Assembly (NCBI GenBank): GCA_017590115.1 | Contig: JAGGNK010006448.1 | Location: forward strand, 5,996,696 to 6,060,695 | DNA from: Montifringilla adamsi | Lineage: Eukaryota; Chordata; Aves; Passeriformes; Passeridae | Length of the DNA stretch: 64,000 nucleotides | Direction of reading: 5' to 3' | Made by a program: the position numbers and the translations under genes | Shown here: positions 24,054 through 35,110 of the stretch, piece after piece | Layout: each line of letters starts with the position of its first letter | How positions within the stretch are numbered: the first letter of the stretch is position 1 | Notes under the pieces: model-generated | The model's database searches: none | The model's input: only the letters and a program-made list of their open reading frames with translations | What the model was told of the DNA's origin: nothing

Positions 24054-24091
<38 letters not shown>
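24033..24091 (+). repeat. (GATA)n microsatellite
   Basis: About 14 GATA units with two short interruptions, ending in a block of roughly ten uninterrupted copies (24053-24091). This is a typical polymorphic tetranucleotide repeat. Confidence 0.97.
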
Positions 24092-24092
<1 letters not shown>

Positions 24093-27000
24093 TACCAAGT
24101 TTTCTCCAATGCAGTTGAAAGCACAAAGCTCACCTAAAAGTGGCTTTTCAGGGAGGAGGAGAGAAAAAGCCTGTTGACTTATCCTGAGCAATCAGAAGAC
24201 TTTCCCTCTGTCCCTTTTTGCCCCAACTCCCCTTCTATAGTATGATTTTTGTTCCTTCCCAAAGGGGTGAAATAATTCCATGTTATAGAAGGAGCTTTGG
24301 GTATTGTGGTCTTATGTATAAGACCACATTCATCCCTCTTGATTTGCATTCTGAGGGATGTGAAAGTCAGTACACAAATAGGACTTGATGAGAGTCTCAG
24401 TTACTTTCACTCAGAATTTATAGCTGATTGAAGAGGTGGAATAAGCTCTTTGGTCCTCCTACATCCACTAAGGTGGCAGCAAAAGCTGTCTGACCTTTGT
24501 CAGAGTCTTTCAATGCACCTTTAACTCATTAAATGACCAGATTTATAACAAGGGTTTTTTAGGGTGAAAGAGGAATAAGGCCAAAAGCTGGTAGAGATGT
24601 GTGGTTGCTTTTCTTTGTGCTTCCAGTTTCCACCAGAAAGTCTTCAATTGTTAGGACCTTGCTCAAGTCACAGGAACACCTCATGCTCTTTTCAACCAGC
24701 CTTCACCAATTCTTCAAATTATTCACCAACTTAAAGCCCCTCTATAGAAAATCTGACAATTTACCACAAAAGTTGAACTCAGGAAGACAGGGAGGGGGAA
24801 TGTGCAGCTTTTTAGGTTTGTTCTTATTTCTTATTATCTTCAATTTGATGGTGACATCTGAAATTAATTTTCTCTACTTGAGTCTGTGTTGCCCATGACA
24901 GTAATTTGAAAGCAATCTCTCTGTCCTTATCTTGACCCACAATATTTTTGGCATACTTTCTGCCTCCTGTCCAGTTGAGGAAGACAAATGATGAAAAGCC
25001 TTTGTGGGCACCTAGTAGTCAACCCACCACAATTATACCTAGAGAAATCTTGATGCTATTGAGAAAACGTTGAAATAGAGTGATGAAGAAAATACTTGTT
25101 AGCCTAGCCCTTGATTTACTATAGAATTTTTTGTTTGAGGTTTTCTGTTTATTTCTGAGCCTCAGCATTATAACACTGCAATATTTTCCAATTACACTTC
25201 TCATTCAAAGTGCATTTCAAATGTATAGTGGTTTTGCTTGTGGGAACCCTGATTTTCAGTTTAAGCACCAGGGAATGAGAAATGCACAGTTAATGATCAC
25301 CTGTGAAGAGTTATATTGAAATAATTTGTTCAGCATCCCATTAAAAATCTACAGAGGAATCGAGGAAATAATTGAACATTCAGTGCTGACATTCAGGTGC
25401 CTCAGCCATTTCTTTTTGAGTTGTATTCATTCACTTTGCAATTTCAACAAGAAAAGAGACTGGGTACTGATAGCACTTAGAGCTATGCTGCTTCAACAAT
25501 CTAAAATGGATTTTCATTTGTGTTGTCACAGTTTCTAATGTTTCTTTGGCAAGATGAACAATATAAGTTCATTTATTTTTTTTTCCCTTCCTAGAGGTTT
25601 AAAACTATTCCTACCAAAGAATAAACATACCATTATTTGAAATAATTTAACTCCTCTACAATGGTTGCTTGCAGGGTTGAATCTTTGCAATCACTACAAA
25701 CACCAGCTGTAGTCAGTAAGGCAATTGTAAGCAGCAATAGGTGGCTTTGTGTTAACACTTTGTTAGTGTGGTGAACGAATGCTGGAGGGAGGGAATCTGT
25801 TCCTTGTGTAGCAGTATTTTTTGTTTGGTTTGCTTTGCTTTTGTAGATACCAACTCATTCACTGAAATTTGACACAATGTGTAATAGCCATCCATACTTG
25901 ACCCTATGGTAGAATCACTGATTCTGAGGAAGTCCTTTAGTTAAACACATAACAAAAGAATGGTCTTCATTGTTCTCATACCAAATTGTGCAGGAATTTG
26001 TCCAGAAATTACTGAAAGACAAACCCTCCATTGTTTATAATTAATGTTTTAAATGACTACAGAAATATATTTATCATTGCATATTAAATTTCTAGTTCAA
26101 ATCTGAATGAAACAGGCTTCTTTTTTTCCCCTCATGCTTCTGATTCAGAAGCAGGCAGAAATTTAATCATTCAGGGCAACCTTCATTTTGTTGTTGTGTG
26201 CCTTCTCAGAGGTTGAAAAATTTGGAGAAAGTGAGAGTAGAAATCCTACCCATCCTCCCGCAATCAAATCACAGAAGTAATTGCTAGTGTTTTTATCTGA
26301 TAATACATGGCAATTTTATAATGATAATACATGAAGAATACCTTTCAAAATATAAAACATTAGTAGAAATAGGGTTTTTTGAGCATATTTTGAGGCTTAT
26401 TTTTGATTCCAATTTAACATGATGTTTACCAAAAGCTTTTTTTCCAAAACATAATGGCAGTATTTACTTATTTTTGTTTATTTTTGTTTATTTTTTGAAA
26501 AATAAAACAAAAGCAACTGTTCCAAGTACTTATTAATATGGAAAAATTAGGACTTTCTAAAACCTTTCTCACATTCACTTTTTTCTGATTGTCACTTCTC
26601 CCAGTTAAAAACCTAAAACAAAAATGTGATATGCAAAAGTGAATTCTGTTTGATTGTAGAAGTCTTACAGAAAGTGTCAGCCAACCTCAGCTGTAAGGGT
26701 TACTGGGCTTCTGAAAGTAGCACACAGGAAACATGGGACCATTCATATAGCTGCAGATTCAACAAAAGACTGCAAAAAAAAAAAAAAGCAAAGGTCCCCT
26801 CTAATATTTAGTCACACTTCTGTTTAAATGAAAACACTTTTAGTAAAAACATTCTGTAGAAAATGACATTTTGAACATCTGCCATTAAGTAGGAAGAGAT
26901 GTTAAATCTTTATCTTCTGTTATCAGGTACATTAACAAAACAAACATTTGTCTTCAAGAGAATATCCAGAATATCACATTTATTTGGATGATAAAGGCTC

Positions 27001-27299
27001 ATGATCATTTATTCCGAAGTATTTATTTTCTGTGGTTTTTGTATTGTTATGTAGAATTAGAACCAGAGTTGCACATACAAGCAGTTACAAAAAAATTTCT
27101 CCAAGCTCTATATTCTGTTATGTACTCCAATTTCTGTGAAATTTATAAGATGCGTAGGTGCATTTTAATAACTGTATCACTGTCCTTCACAAACACAATA
27201 TCCGTAATTTAAAAGTCAGGTGTCCATTATGGTTGTTACTATGTACCCAGAAACAGATCATCTGTGGGGGTTATTTTCATTCCATAACAACTTCTCACT
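24092..27299. other. Unique AT-rich non-coding DNA
   Basis: This stretch holds a perfect 24-base inverted repeat at 24305-24328, a (TTTGTTTA)-like patch at 26470-26495 and an A14 tract near 26775. No transposon family or exon was recognised. The 99-codon plus-strand frame at 24599-24898 has no domain. Confidence 0.55.
24305..24328. repeat. Perfect inverted repeat, 11-bp arms
   Basis: TGTGGTCTTAT at 24305-24315 and ATAAGACCACA at 24318-24328 are exact reverse complements separated by two bases. The arms would form a stable hairpin in RNA or cruciform DNA. It could be a remnant of a palindromic mobile element, but no flanking duplication is evident. Confidence 0.85.
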
Positions 27300-27760
27300 G
27301 ACATTTCTTTCTCCTCCAACATTTTCCCTGCACCAGCATAGCTCCTTCCATGGGCTGCCTTTACCTCAGAAGAGTATCCAATTCTTGCATCATGGAGTAG
27401 GACACGGGCTGAAGTGTAGATATCTGCTCCAGTGTTGTCTTCTCCAGGAGCTGAAGAAGAGCTTATGGTTCAGCACCTACATCACCCCCTTCACTTTGGT
27501 TTATAATGGCTTGTTTGTCGTGTTTTTCTTTTTTCCTCACTCATTCCTCGCTGCCTGTGCAGCATTTTGCCCGTTCTTAGTTATGTTTTCCTGGCAGTGC
27601 CACCATCACAACCTGGCACAGCCATGCCCTGAGGTGGTTTGGTTGGAGCCAGCTGGAACACTCATGTCTGGCACAGGGCAGCCTCAGCCATTCCTCACAA
27701 AGCCACTGCTGTAGGGTCTCTGCTACCAACGCCTGGGCACCTAGAGCTACACACAACACA
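27300..27760 (-). mobile_element. LTR fragment, ERV family B variant
   Basis: On the minus strand this matches the family B LTR. Plus-strand landmarks are ACGGGCTGAAGTGTAGATAT (27403-27422), CTGCTCCAGTGTTGTCTTCT, the GTGCAGCATTTTGCCCGTTC segment with a damaged TATA equivalent, TGGAGCCAGCTGGAACACTC and GCTACCAACGCCTGGGCAC. Both outer ends are worn and no target duplication was seen. The 164-codon plus-strand frame (27220-27714), the longest in the window, is an antisense reading of this LTR. Confidence 0.78.
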
Positions 27761-29937
27761 GACACAGGCATTCTGGTGAACAAACCTGCCACGACTGAGA
27801 ATCTGCCAAAAGAGGAACAGTGTCAATAAGGAGGCAGAAATGGGTTTCATGCTGTTAGTGATCCTTTCATGTCTTTAATATTTTGCAGAAAAGAGAAATA
27901 TATGCAATTAAACTTGAAGGATAAAAACCAATTTGGATATTATGTAGATAAGGTACCTAACAATAGAAAGATGCTTAATATGGGGAACAAAAATACATTC
28001 CAATAAAATATTGCTTCTTTTTTTTTTATTTGGTGTCATTTGAGATGGTTATTGAAGTAAGATTTGCAACTTAAAAAATACAGCTATGAATGTGAAAAAA
28101 TCTTATATTTTGTTACTTAACATTTCACGAGTTTCATGTTGTATTTGAAGAATAAAGATCAACAGTTTAAAACAGAATGTTGCTTTCTAAATTTGTTTTA
28201 TGATGATTTCTCCAGTTCTGAAATGTAGATTGCCAAATTACTCTTTCCACTTTGATAGAAATGTCCCTGCAACTTCTATTTTCTTTGCATTTTTTGTTAT
28301 GATTTTTTTCTTATAAAACAGAGGCGTCTGAAGTTGTTTTGAGAAGTGCACTTAGTTGTAGGAAGTATGTTTGTTTCCTTAGCACTGGCTTATGTGTACA
28401 GAATACATTCCATCAGCTATATTTAATTTAGGGAAGAATACATATATATATATGTTTAAAACTGGCCTTTTTAAGTCACTTTTACTCAGAAATCCTAGTG
28501 TTTCAGAGGTTGATACAGCAAGCATTTCTTACAAAAACGATGAGGTTTGTTTTATCAGCAAGCCATGTTAAATATCACCTTTTATAAATGTTGAAATGGA
28601 TCAAAGTAGTCAACATCTGACCTTTCAAGAGATTGTTTAAACTTACAAGGCTACATGGGATATTACATACTCGAAGGAATAACTAGAAGTTTCAGAACTG
28701 TCATCTGAATGGAATGAATAGCGCCACATAAACTGTTCTGAGTTGTATTCATCTAGTCAAATGTGAACAACTATCATTCACATTTATACAGCTGAGTTAA
28801 TCCTGTAGACTTCTTGCATAATGACAGAGAATATTAGGTGACACCTTCATCGACCCCCTGGTCAGTTGCACTAGAGCGATTCATGTCAACTGATTCATGT
28901 TTTTCAGGCCAGACCCTCTAAATCTGACTGGTGGCATCCACAGTTTCTGGACTGTCATTCAGCTCCAGATTCTAGGCATACTTGATTTAGGTGTCTAAAA
29001 AAATAGGGTCACCATAGCTGCCATCAACTAGACGGCTTGCACCTTTTGGGATTTCTCCTGATGTCTAGCTACCAACCTGGGCACAGATCTTCTCTTGGGC
29101 CTCTAGTAGATCTATTACCCTGGTACATAGCTTGAACACCAATTGGAGATCTATGTCTTTTCTGAGCAGCAACTGAAGACCAGGCAAGATCCCTAGGGGA
29201 ATATCACATGACATTAGCTTCCCACATAAGGGTAACAATGAAATTAAGCCTTATGTCGAGAAATGTATGTGACTATTACAAACCTTGTGACATATTTTCC
29301 AACCCTAAGTAGGCCCCCTGGATTCCATACAATATCTTAAATTTAGGTGCATATGTTTAGACAACTGAATCCCACACCAAATCGCCACTGACACTAAAGA
29401 GATAACATAACTTTTAGGTAGAATCCTATATTAGATACCTATATTTTCTGTATTTCTAGGTTATTTCCATGTATATATTCTAAACATGGAAATTCAAGTA
29501 AGATTATTAAAATTCTGCACATGTGGTTATTGCATTTATAGATTTCACACTTATTGACACCTTTATCTGATGACACTTGTATTATAGGCCCTAAACATTT
29601 GCAAAGGGTTGAAAGAAAGAATGAAATAATACTTTCAGGACCCATCTGCTCATTGTGCATCCAGGTTTAAACTGATACATGCATGAAACATAATTCTAGT
29701 AGGAAAACAACAGTACTGAAAAAATGTGGTCCCAGAATAAGAAAAAAGCACTGTAAGTCTTCCATAAGTAAAAACTGCTACCAATACAGTAAAAGGTTAA
29801 CTGCTTAATATTTAAAAAGTCATTGGAAGAGAATGATAGTGAACTCCTGCAGCAATTCAGACAACAGTGTTTTTAAAAAATTATTATGCTGAGTTGTCCA
29901 GTTGTTCATTGAATCCTAGTTGTATGTGATTCTAAAT
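27761..29937. other. Unique DNA with a GC-richer unassigned block
   Basis: It is mostly AT-rich. From about 28840 to 29420 the sequence is more balanced in composition and looks like an old element or conserved sequence, but I cannot match it to a family. A short TA microsatellite lies at about 28440-28454. Confidence 0.5.
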
Positions 29938-30490
29938 TTCACAGAATCACAGAATATGTTGAGTTGGGAGAAATCCCCAAGGATCATTGAGTCCAAGTGC
30001 TGCTCCTGCACAGCACCATCCCCAAGAGTCTTGCCATGTGCCTGAGTGTATTGTCCAAACACTTCTTGAGCTCTACCAGGCTTGGTGGCATGACCATTTC
30101 CCTGGGGAGTCTGTTCCAGTGTTCAGATCCTCTGGGTGAAGAACTTTTTTCCTAATACCCAACCCAAACCTCCCCTGACACAACTTCAAGCCATTCCCTT
30201 GGATCCTGTCACCACAGAGGAGATCAGTGTCTGCCCCTCCTCTTCTCCTCATGAGGAATGAGGTCTCCCCTCAGTCTCCTCTTCTCCAGGCTGAACAGCT
30301 CAAGTGACCTCAGCTGTTCCTCATACAGCTTCCCCTCCAGCCCCTGCACTATCTTTGTTTCCCTCCTTGGGACTCTCCCTAATATTTTAATATCTTTCTT
30401 ATATTGTGTTGACCAAAAGTGCACTGCAACCACTACAACACTTGACAAGAGGCTGCACCAGTGTAGGGCAAAGTGGGACAATCCCCTCCC
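29938..30490 (-). mobile_element. CR1 LINE with intact 3' end
   Basis: This is a minus-strand CR1 whose 3' end lies at the low coordinate: TCACAGAATCACAGAATATG (29939-29958) is the usual terminal repeat. Going up the coordinate come GGATCATTGAGTCCAAGTGC, CTGGGGAGTCTGTTCCAGTG, GTCTCCTCTTCTCCAGGCTG (30276-30295), CTCCAGCCCCTGCACTATCT and GCTGCACCAGTGTAGGGCAA (30451-30470). It is about 550 bases long, 5' truncated, and better preserved than most CR1 copies here. The 97-codon minus-strand and 79-codon plus-strand frames inside it are not genes. Confidence 0.96.
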
Positions 30491-33261
30491 TTCTTGACCA
30501 TGAAAAATATACGACACTGAACATACACTTTTAATAAAACTTTACACATAATTTACAAGGCACTATCAGCTTTGTCTTGTAACTTCTGTCTCTTTAAATT
30601 CTTCTTGGGATTCTTTTCTCCTGTATCAAAACCCTCAGTCCAAGGCTCTTACTTGACAGTCCTTTAAACATTTATTATTTATACTATGATATTACAAAGC
30701 CCAAACACATACAGCTACATGCAATACATGCACATAAGGATATACACAGTCTGTACAACAAGTTATTATAGTGGGCTATTGCATAGCCCAAAGCAAGAAC
30801 CATATTATTGATTAAATTATGAATAACTGAACAGCAAACTGACTCTATTTGAACTTCATCTTTAAAAAGACAGTAGAAAGACAGATGATGGACTGACACT
30901 TGTCGACCTTCTTACAATATTTCTGATAGGTGTAAATTTATAGGCACAAGTTCTACGTGCTTGTCTATGAGGTACTTCAAACAATGACAATACACAATGT
31001 TAGATAAGTGAGCTTCCAAGAACAGTTAAGTCTTCAGCATCAAAAGATCATGAAACAAGTATTCATTTTGCAAGTTCTTTCTGAAAAACATTATCTAAAA
31101 CTCAGAGAAAAAGCTGATGATAGTGATGAAAGGGTGGGATAGTAATGAAAGCTATGCTCCACTGAATAAGAAAATTTGAAAGAGCTCAGTGTTATATAAG
31201 ATGAAGAATGCTATTCCAGGCATATTACAGAGGAAAAAAAAGATTTTGAAGTTTTGAAAGTGATCTTTGCTTTCTGTTTATCTGCAGAGAGACCTAGTAT
31301 TCTGTTTTGCTCATTACAGAGATAACAAACTCTTTCAGTTTAATGAGAAGACCCAGTCTTCCTGCTGACTACTTTGGTGACTTCAAGCAAGTCACTCAAA
31401 TATGTTTGTTTGATATCTTTAACCTGTATTTAATCATCTCACCAAAACGTACTTCATATTTTGCACAAAGTTGGTGTATGGTGACTGTATTAAGGAAAAT
31501 GTCAGTGTTTGTACTTATAAAGAGCACACAGAAATAGAAGGTTGTAGACATAAAAAGACAGTTCTAAGATATGAGATCTAAAGGTTCAAGGATTTTGGCA
31601 GCAGATAGTATTCATCTGTTTTTTATATTCACACTGGAGTACCTTCTAGAAAAAAGTAATGAATTTCAAATCTCTCTTTGCTTGAAAATAGAAAAAATAG
31701 GGATGAAAAATGAGGATGAAATTGAAATAATAGCTGGACACGCACACAATGAAATTCATATGCTTGAGTAGAAAAATTTGTGAACACAGCAAAGGAAGTT
31801 GATTGACTGACTCTTGATCATTCAAATATGTAAGCAAATTACTTTTTATTTCTTCCATATTTGACATAAGAAAATGCTATGCTTAGGAGTAAATACATTC
31901 ATTTTAATTCATATGAAAGGTAAATATTATCTGGCAGGCTATCAGGACTTTAAATTATTTTTCTTAATCTTGTGTACATATTGATTTTTAAGTAAAATTC
32001 TTTGATCTCAGTTTGAAGATCCTCAGAAATAAGAAATATTCAAGCAAGATCTTAAAGCTTTATCTATCCTAATAGTTCTAAGGGGGCACTAAAAGTGCTC
32101 TGAACTATTCCCAGGCACTGAAGGCAGCATCATGATCCAGCCTATTTCTATGCTAGCAAAGTGCCCTAGGCTTCCAAGCACTACAAACTGGGCAAGTACA
32201 GCTTCAGAACTAAACTATGTCCAGGAAATACTAAGGCAAGTGCTATTTGAAGTGGGTCAAATCTGTGCCAGGGAATATGCCAACATTTTTGGTGAACACA
32301 GTCCAATGTATGCTGAATTTAATTACATATTCACATCTTCTGGTTTTGTGAACTGGTTTTGTGTCTGAATTGCCAATGACATCTTTCAAGTAGATACAAA
32401 CCCAATATATTTCTATTTCCCAATAATGCTATAAGAAATTCAACATACTTAAACCTCTATTTTCAAATATGATCAATATGAAGGATAACTAGAGAACATA
32501 ACCCTGAAGGTGGATCCTAGAAGTCATTAATTTCATGCATATAGCGCGTTTTCTCTTCTGACAAACTAGCTCACTGGGATTCTCTTTCTCTCTACATAAG
32601 CAGAAATATTGTCAAAAGATTGGAAGGAGCAACAGCAGGAGATGAAAGTGACTTCCCTAAAACAAAAACAAAAGGAGATAGGGCAGATTAGAATCAGAAC
32701 CAAAAATCCTGCCTGACAAAGTCTTTAATCAGTATAAAAATTTCCAGACTCTTAGTAAAGGGACAGAGTATGAATAAAACCAACATGTTTTTAGACCTTT
32801 CTTAACATTTATAGAGGCCCATGAACTAGGTAACATGAAGAATTAGAAGTATTCAATGTTATGTTTTGTCTCACATTTTAAATGTATATTAGTATACATA
32901 TTAGTATTCTATGTATAACTAGAGTGGACTTGCTTATGAGATTTTTAACTTTGTCATTTAATTCCTGTTGTCAAACATAAACTGCCAGCAAGATCTACGA
33001 AACCTTGCAGACTCAAATTAACCACTACAAAACCAATTTTTGTAGTTAGTCTATGAGAAATTTTTTGTGCAATTGTGTTCACCACAGGAAAAAATGAGGA
33101 AGCAGTACTGAAACTCTTATTTAATAATGAAGTAAATGTGGCAAGATGTGTCTAGATCTTTAGAAAGAAATTACTCAGGGGTTGACTCTAGAAAATATGT
33201 TTCTTTCATCCATTATTTTTAATACATTAATCTGCAAGATCAATTTTTTTTAACAGCTTCC

Positions 33262-33302
<41 letters not shown>

Positions 33303-33610
33303 CTTACAAACTTGGGAAGATCTGACAAGTTAGATGGGTCCATTTTCTGGATAACTTATCTGCAGTCAACCCAGTATGTGAAAAAATACTTTCCTATAGC
33401 AAGCCTTACTTGGTTTAGCTTGGAATTCCTCTGAGAAGATACTGCTTATATTAGTCTAACTGTGTCATAAAAAGCTGACTGCCCAGTGTTCATGAGCAAA
33501 CACCAGTCAATATTACAATTAAATAGAAGTTATGATTACAATTTGAAAAGGCATGTTCTCACCTAATAAGAAAAGAGGTAAAATGCAATACTCCACAGCT
33601 TCCATTTCCT
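30491..33610. other. Unique AT-rich DNA with a long A tract
   Basis: No repeat family was recognised. It includes a 33-base A homopolymer (33264-33296) and a 78-codon plus-strand frame at 32132-32368 with balanced codon composition but no recognisable domain or splice context. Confidence 0.55.
33264..33296 (+). repeat. A33 homopolymer
   Basis: An uninterrupted run of 33 A. No AATAAA signal, coding remnant or clear target duplication is visible around it, so it does not look like the tail of a processed pseudogene. It may also carry length error from sequencing. Confidence 0.9.
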
Positions 33611-33980
33611 GTGGATTAGCCTTGGCAGGAAACTAAGCCTCACACAGGAACTCGTTCACTCCTCTGCAGCAGAACCTAGGAAGTAATCCCAAGGTAAAAG
33701 TACAAAAACATGTGGGTTGTGGTAAAGATGGTTTAAAAGCAAAAGCAGCATATGCAAGCAATGCAATAAAAATAACTGATCCACAACTTTGCCACTTCCA
33801 GGAAAGCACTTCCACTCCATCATGTGTAAAAGTCACTTGGAAAGACAAATATCATAACTCATCCCAACACTTTCCTCCTTCCTTCTCCAGCATTTTTTAC
33901 CGAGCATGCTAGTGTACAATATAAATCATTCATTTGGTCACTTGGGGTCAGCTGTCTTTGCTCTGTTTCCTGACAAATTC
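33611..33980 (-). mobile_element. Solo LTR fragment, ERVL-like family A, abutting CR1
   Basis: This is a minus-strand copy of family A. The LTR 3' end lies at the low coordinate (TGTGGATTAGCCTTGGCAGG). Plus-strand landmarks are ACATGTGGGTTGTGGTAAAG, GTTTAAAAGCAAAAGCAGC, CACTCCATCATGTGTAAAAG, GTCACTTGGAAAGACAAA and TTGGTCACTTGGGGTCAGCT (33934-33953). The LTR is cut off at about 33980, exactly where a CR1 3' end begins, so about 150-200 bases of U3 are missing. Two short open frames (33633-33912) are shadows. Confidence 0.86.
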
Positions 33981-33981
33981 C

Positions 33982-34088
33982 TAGAATCATAAAGTCACAG
34001 AAAGGTTTGGGTAGAAAGCAATCTTTAAACATAACCTAGGCCAATCCTTCTGCCATGGCAAGGGACATCTTTCACTGTGAGAGACAAT
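33982..34088 (-). mobile_element. CR1 LINE 3' fragment
   Basis: This short minus-strand CR1 has its 3' end at 33982 (TAGAATCATAAAGTCACAGA), followed by GGTTTGGGTAGAAAGCAATC and CTGCCATGGCAAGGGACATC (34050-34069). It directly abuts the family A LTR. The exact junction points to an insertion or a deletion bringing the two together. Confidence 0.9.
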
Positions 34089-34819
34089 AGTTTTGAGGAA
34101 GAAGATAAAATAAAGAATGGGACTTCAGAAAACAAATGTAATTGTTACTTACTCTTAAATAAAACAGCCTGTTAAGTGAAATGGCAGACGGAGGGCTAGC
34201 AATGGTCTTATCAGATCAGACTTCTGTCTTATCAGATACCAGGTAAACAAATGTTCCTGACAGAAAGGGAGAGACTTCATCTGTGTTGTCATTTTAGTTC
34301 AAGATAACTGCATGTTGACATGAGTGTGCGCTTGAGTCAAGTCCATACATCTGGCTTTCTTCATACAGGAACTTGCTTTAAAGAAGGATGTCTACTACCA
34401 AACCTTGTTAACACTCTGTGGCAATGGTTCAACTACTACATGAGGAGCATCTGAGTGCTACACTCAGAAACATTTCAGAGGCAAAAGGGAACACACCATG
34501 TGTTGAAAGCTAAAACTTCAAATACTAGACCAGTTAATGTTTTACCAATCCAGATTATCTAAGGAACACAAACTAACCAAAAAACCGGAAAGTGTTATAC
34601 GCACTTCCACATGCATCTACCACTATAATGCTGAAATTACATTTCCACCACCTATTGGCAAATGGGGAAAGGTTGATCTTGTTTTCATAGTTGACTTTAT
34701 TTCTCGCTATCCTCATCTATTTTAGTTAGCAATGACAAAAAGTAATTTTTCTCAAGTCTGTTTTCCCCATGTCTTGGTAAGCAATCTTTCTGCTTTTATC
34801 TTAGCCCATGAGCTTTCTA
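34089..34819. other. Unique AT-rich non-coding DNA
   Basis: No repeat family was recognised. GTCTTATCAGAT occurs twice, at 34205 and 34226, giving two GATA-factor-like sites 21 bases apart. This may be chance. Confidence 0.5.
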
Positions 34820-35110
34820 TTTCCTCCTGCTAAGGAAGAGGGTATAAGCAAGCAGCTGGGTGGGAGCTTGGCTCTTAGCCCGTCAAAACCTGCTTCCCAT
34901 GTGCACTCCTCTGAGTATCTACACCTCTTTTCTTGTGCTGAAATAACCCTTCCACTCTCCGTCTAGACCTAAAGGTTGTCCCTGTCATTCATTCCCACAG
35001 TTGCTGGGCTTCAGGATGTGACCATAGCTCACCAGTGCTTCAGGCCTCAGGCCAGAAAGAGCAGGATGCCCGTGACAAGTGTAGCCCTCTTGTCACAGGA
35101 CCCTACTCAG
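34820..35110 (+). mobile_element. LTR-like element related to the copy at 20.0 kb
   Basis: This GC-richer block has a TATA-like GGTATAAGCA at 34851-34860 and an AATAA-type polyadenylation signal at about 34942 (GCTGAAATAACCC). Its second half aligns by eye with 19995-20215. Order and spacing suit a retroviral LTR core on the plus strand: promoter, then about 90 bases to the polyadenylation signal, then U5. The right boundary is unclear and related sequence may continue to about 35450. No target duplication was seen. Confidence 0.6.

Noticed and set aside
24033..24091. CRISPR-like array
   Set aside because: It is a plain tetranucleotide microsatellite. There are no spaced repeats of CRISPR size anywhere, and the genome is vertebrate.
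27220..27714. 164-codon plus-strand open frame, the longest in the window
   Set aside because: It lies antisense in a family B LTR fragment and begins outside it without splice or promoter context.
30224..30517. 97-codon minus-strand frame as a gene
   Set aside because: It lies inside the 3' non-coding portion of a CR1 element.
32132..32368. 78-codon plus-strand frame with balanced composition
   Set aside because: I looked at it as an exon because its codons look less AT-biased, but no family, acceptor or donor was convincing.
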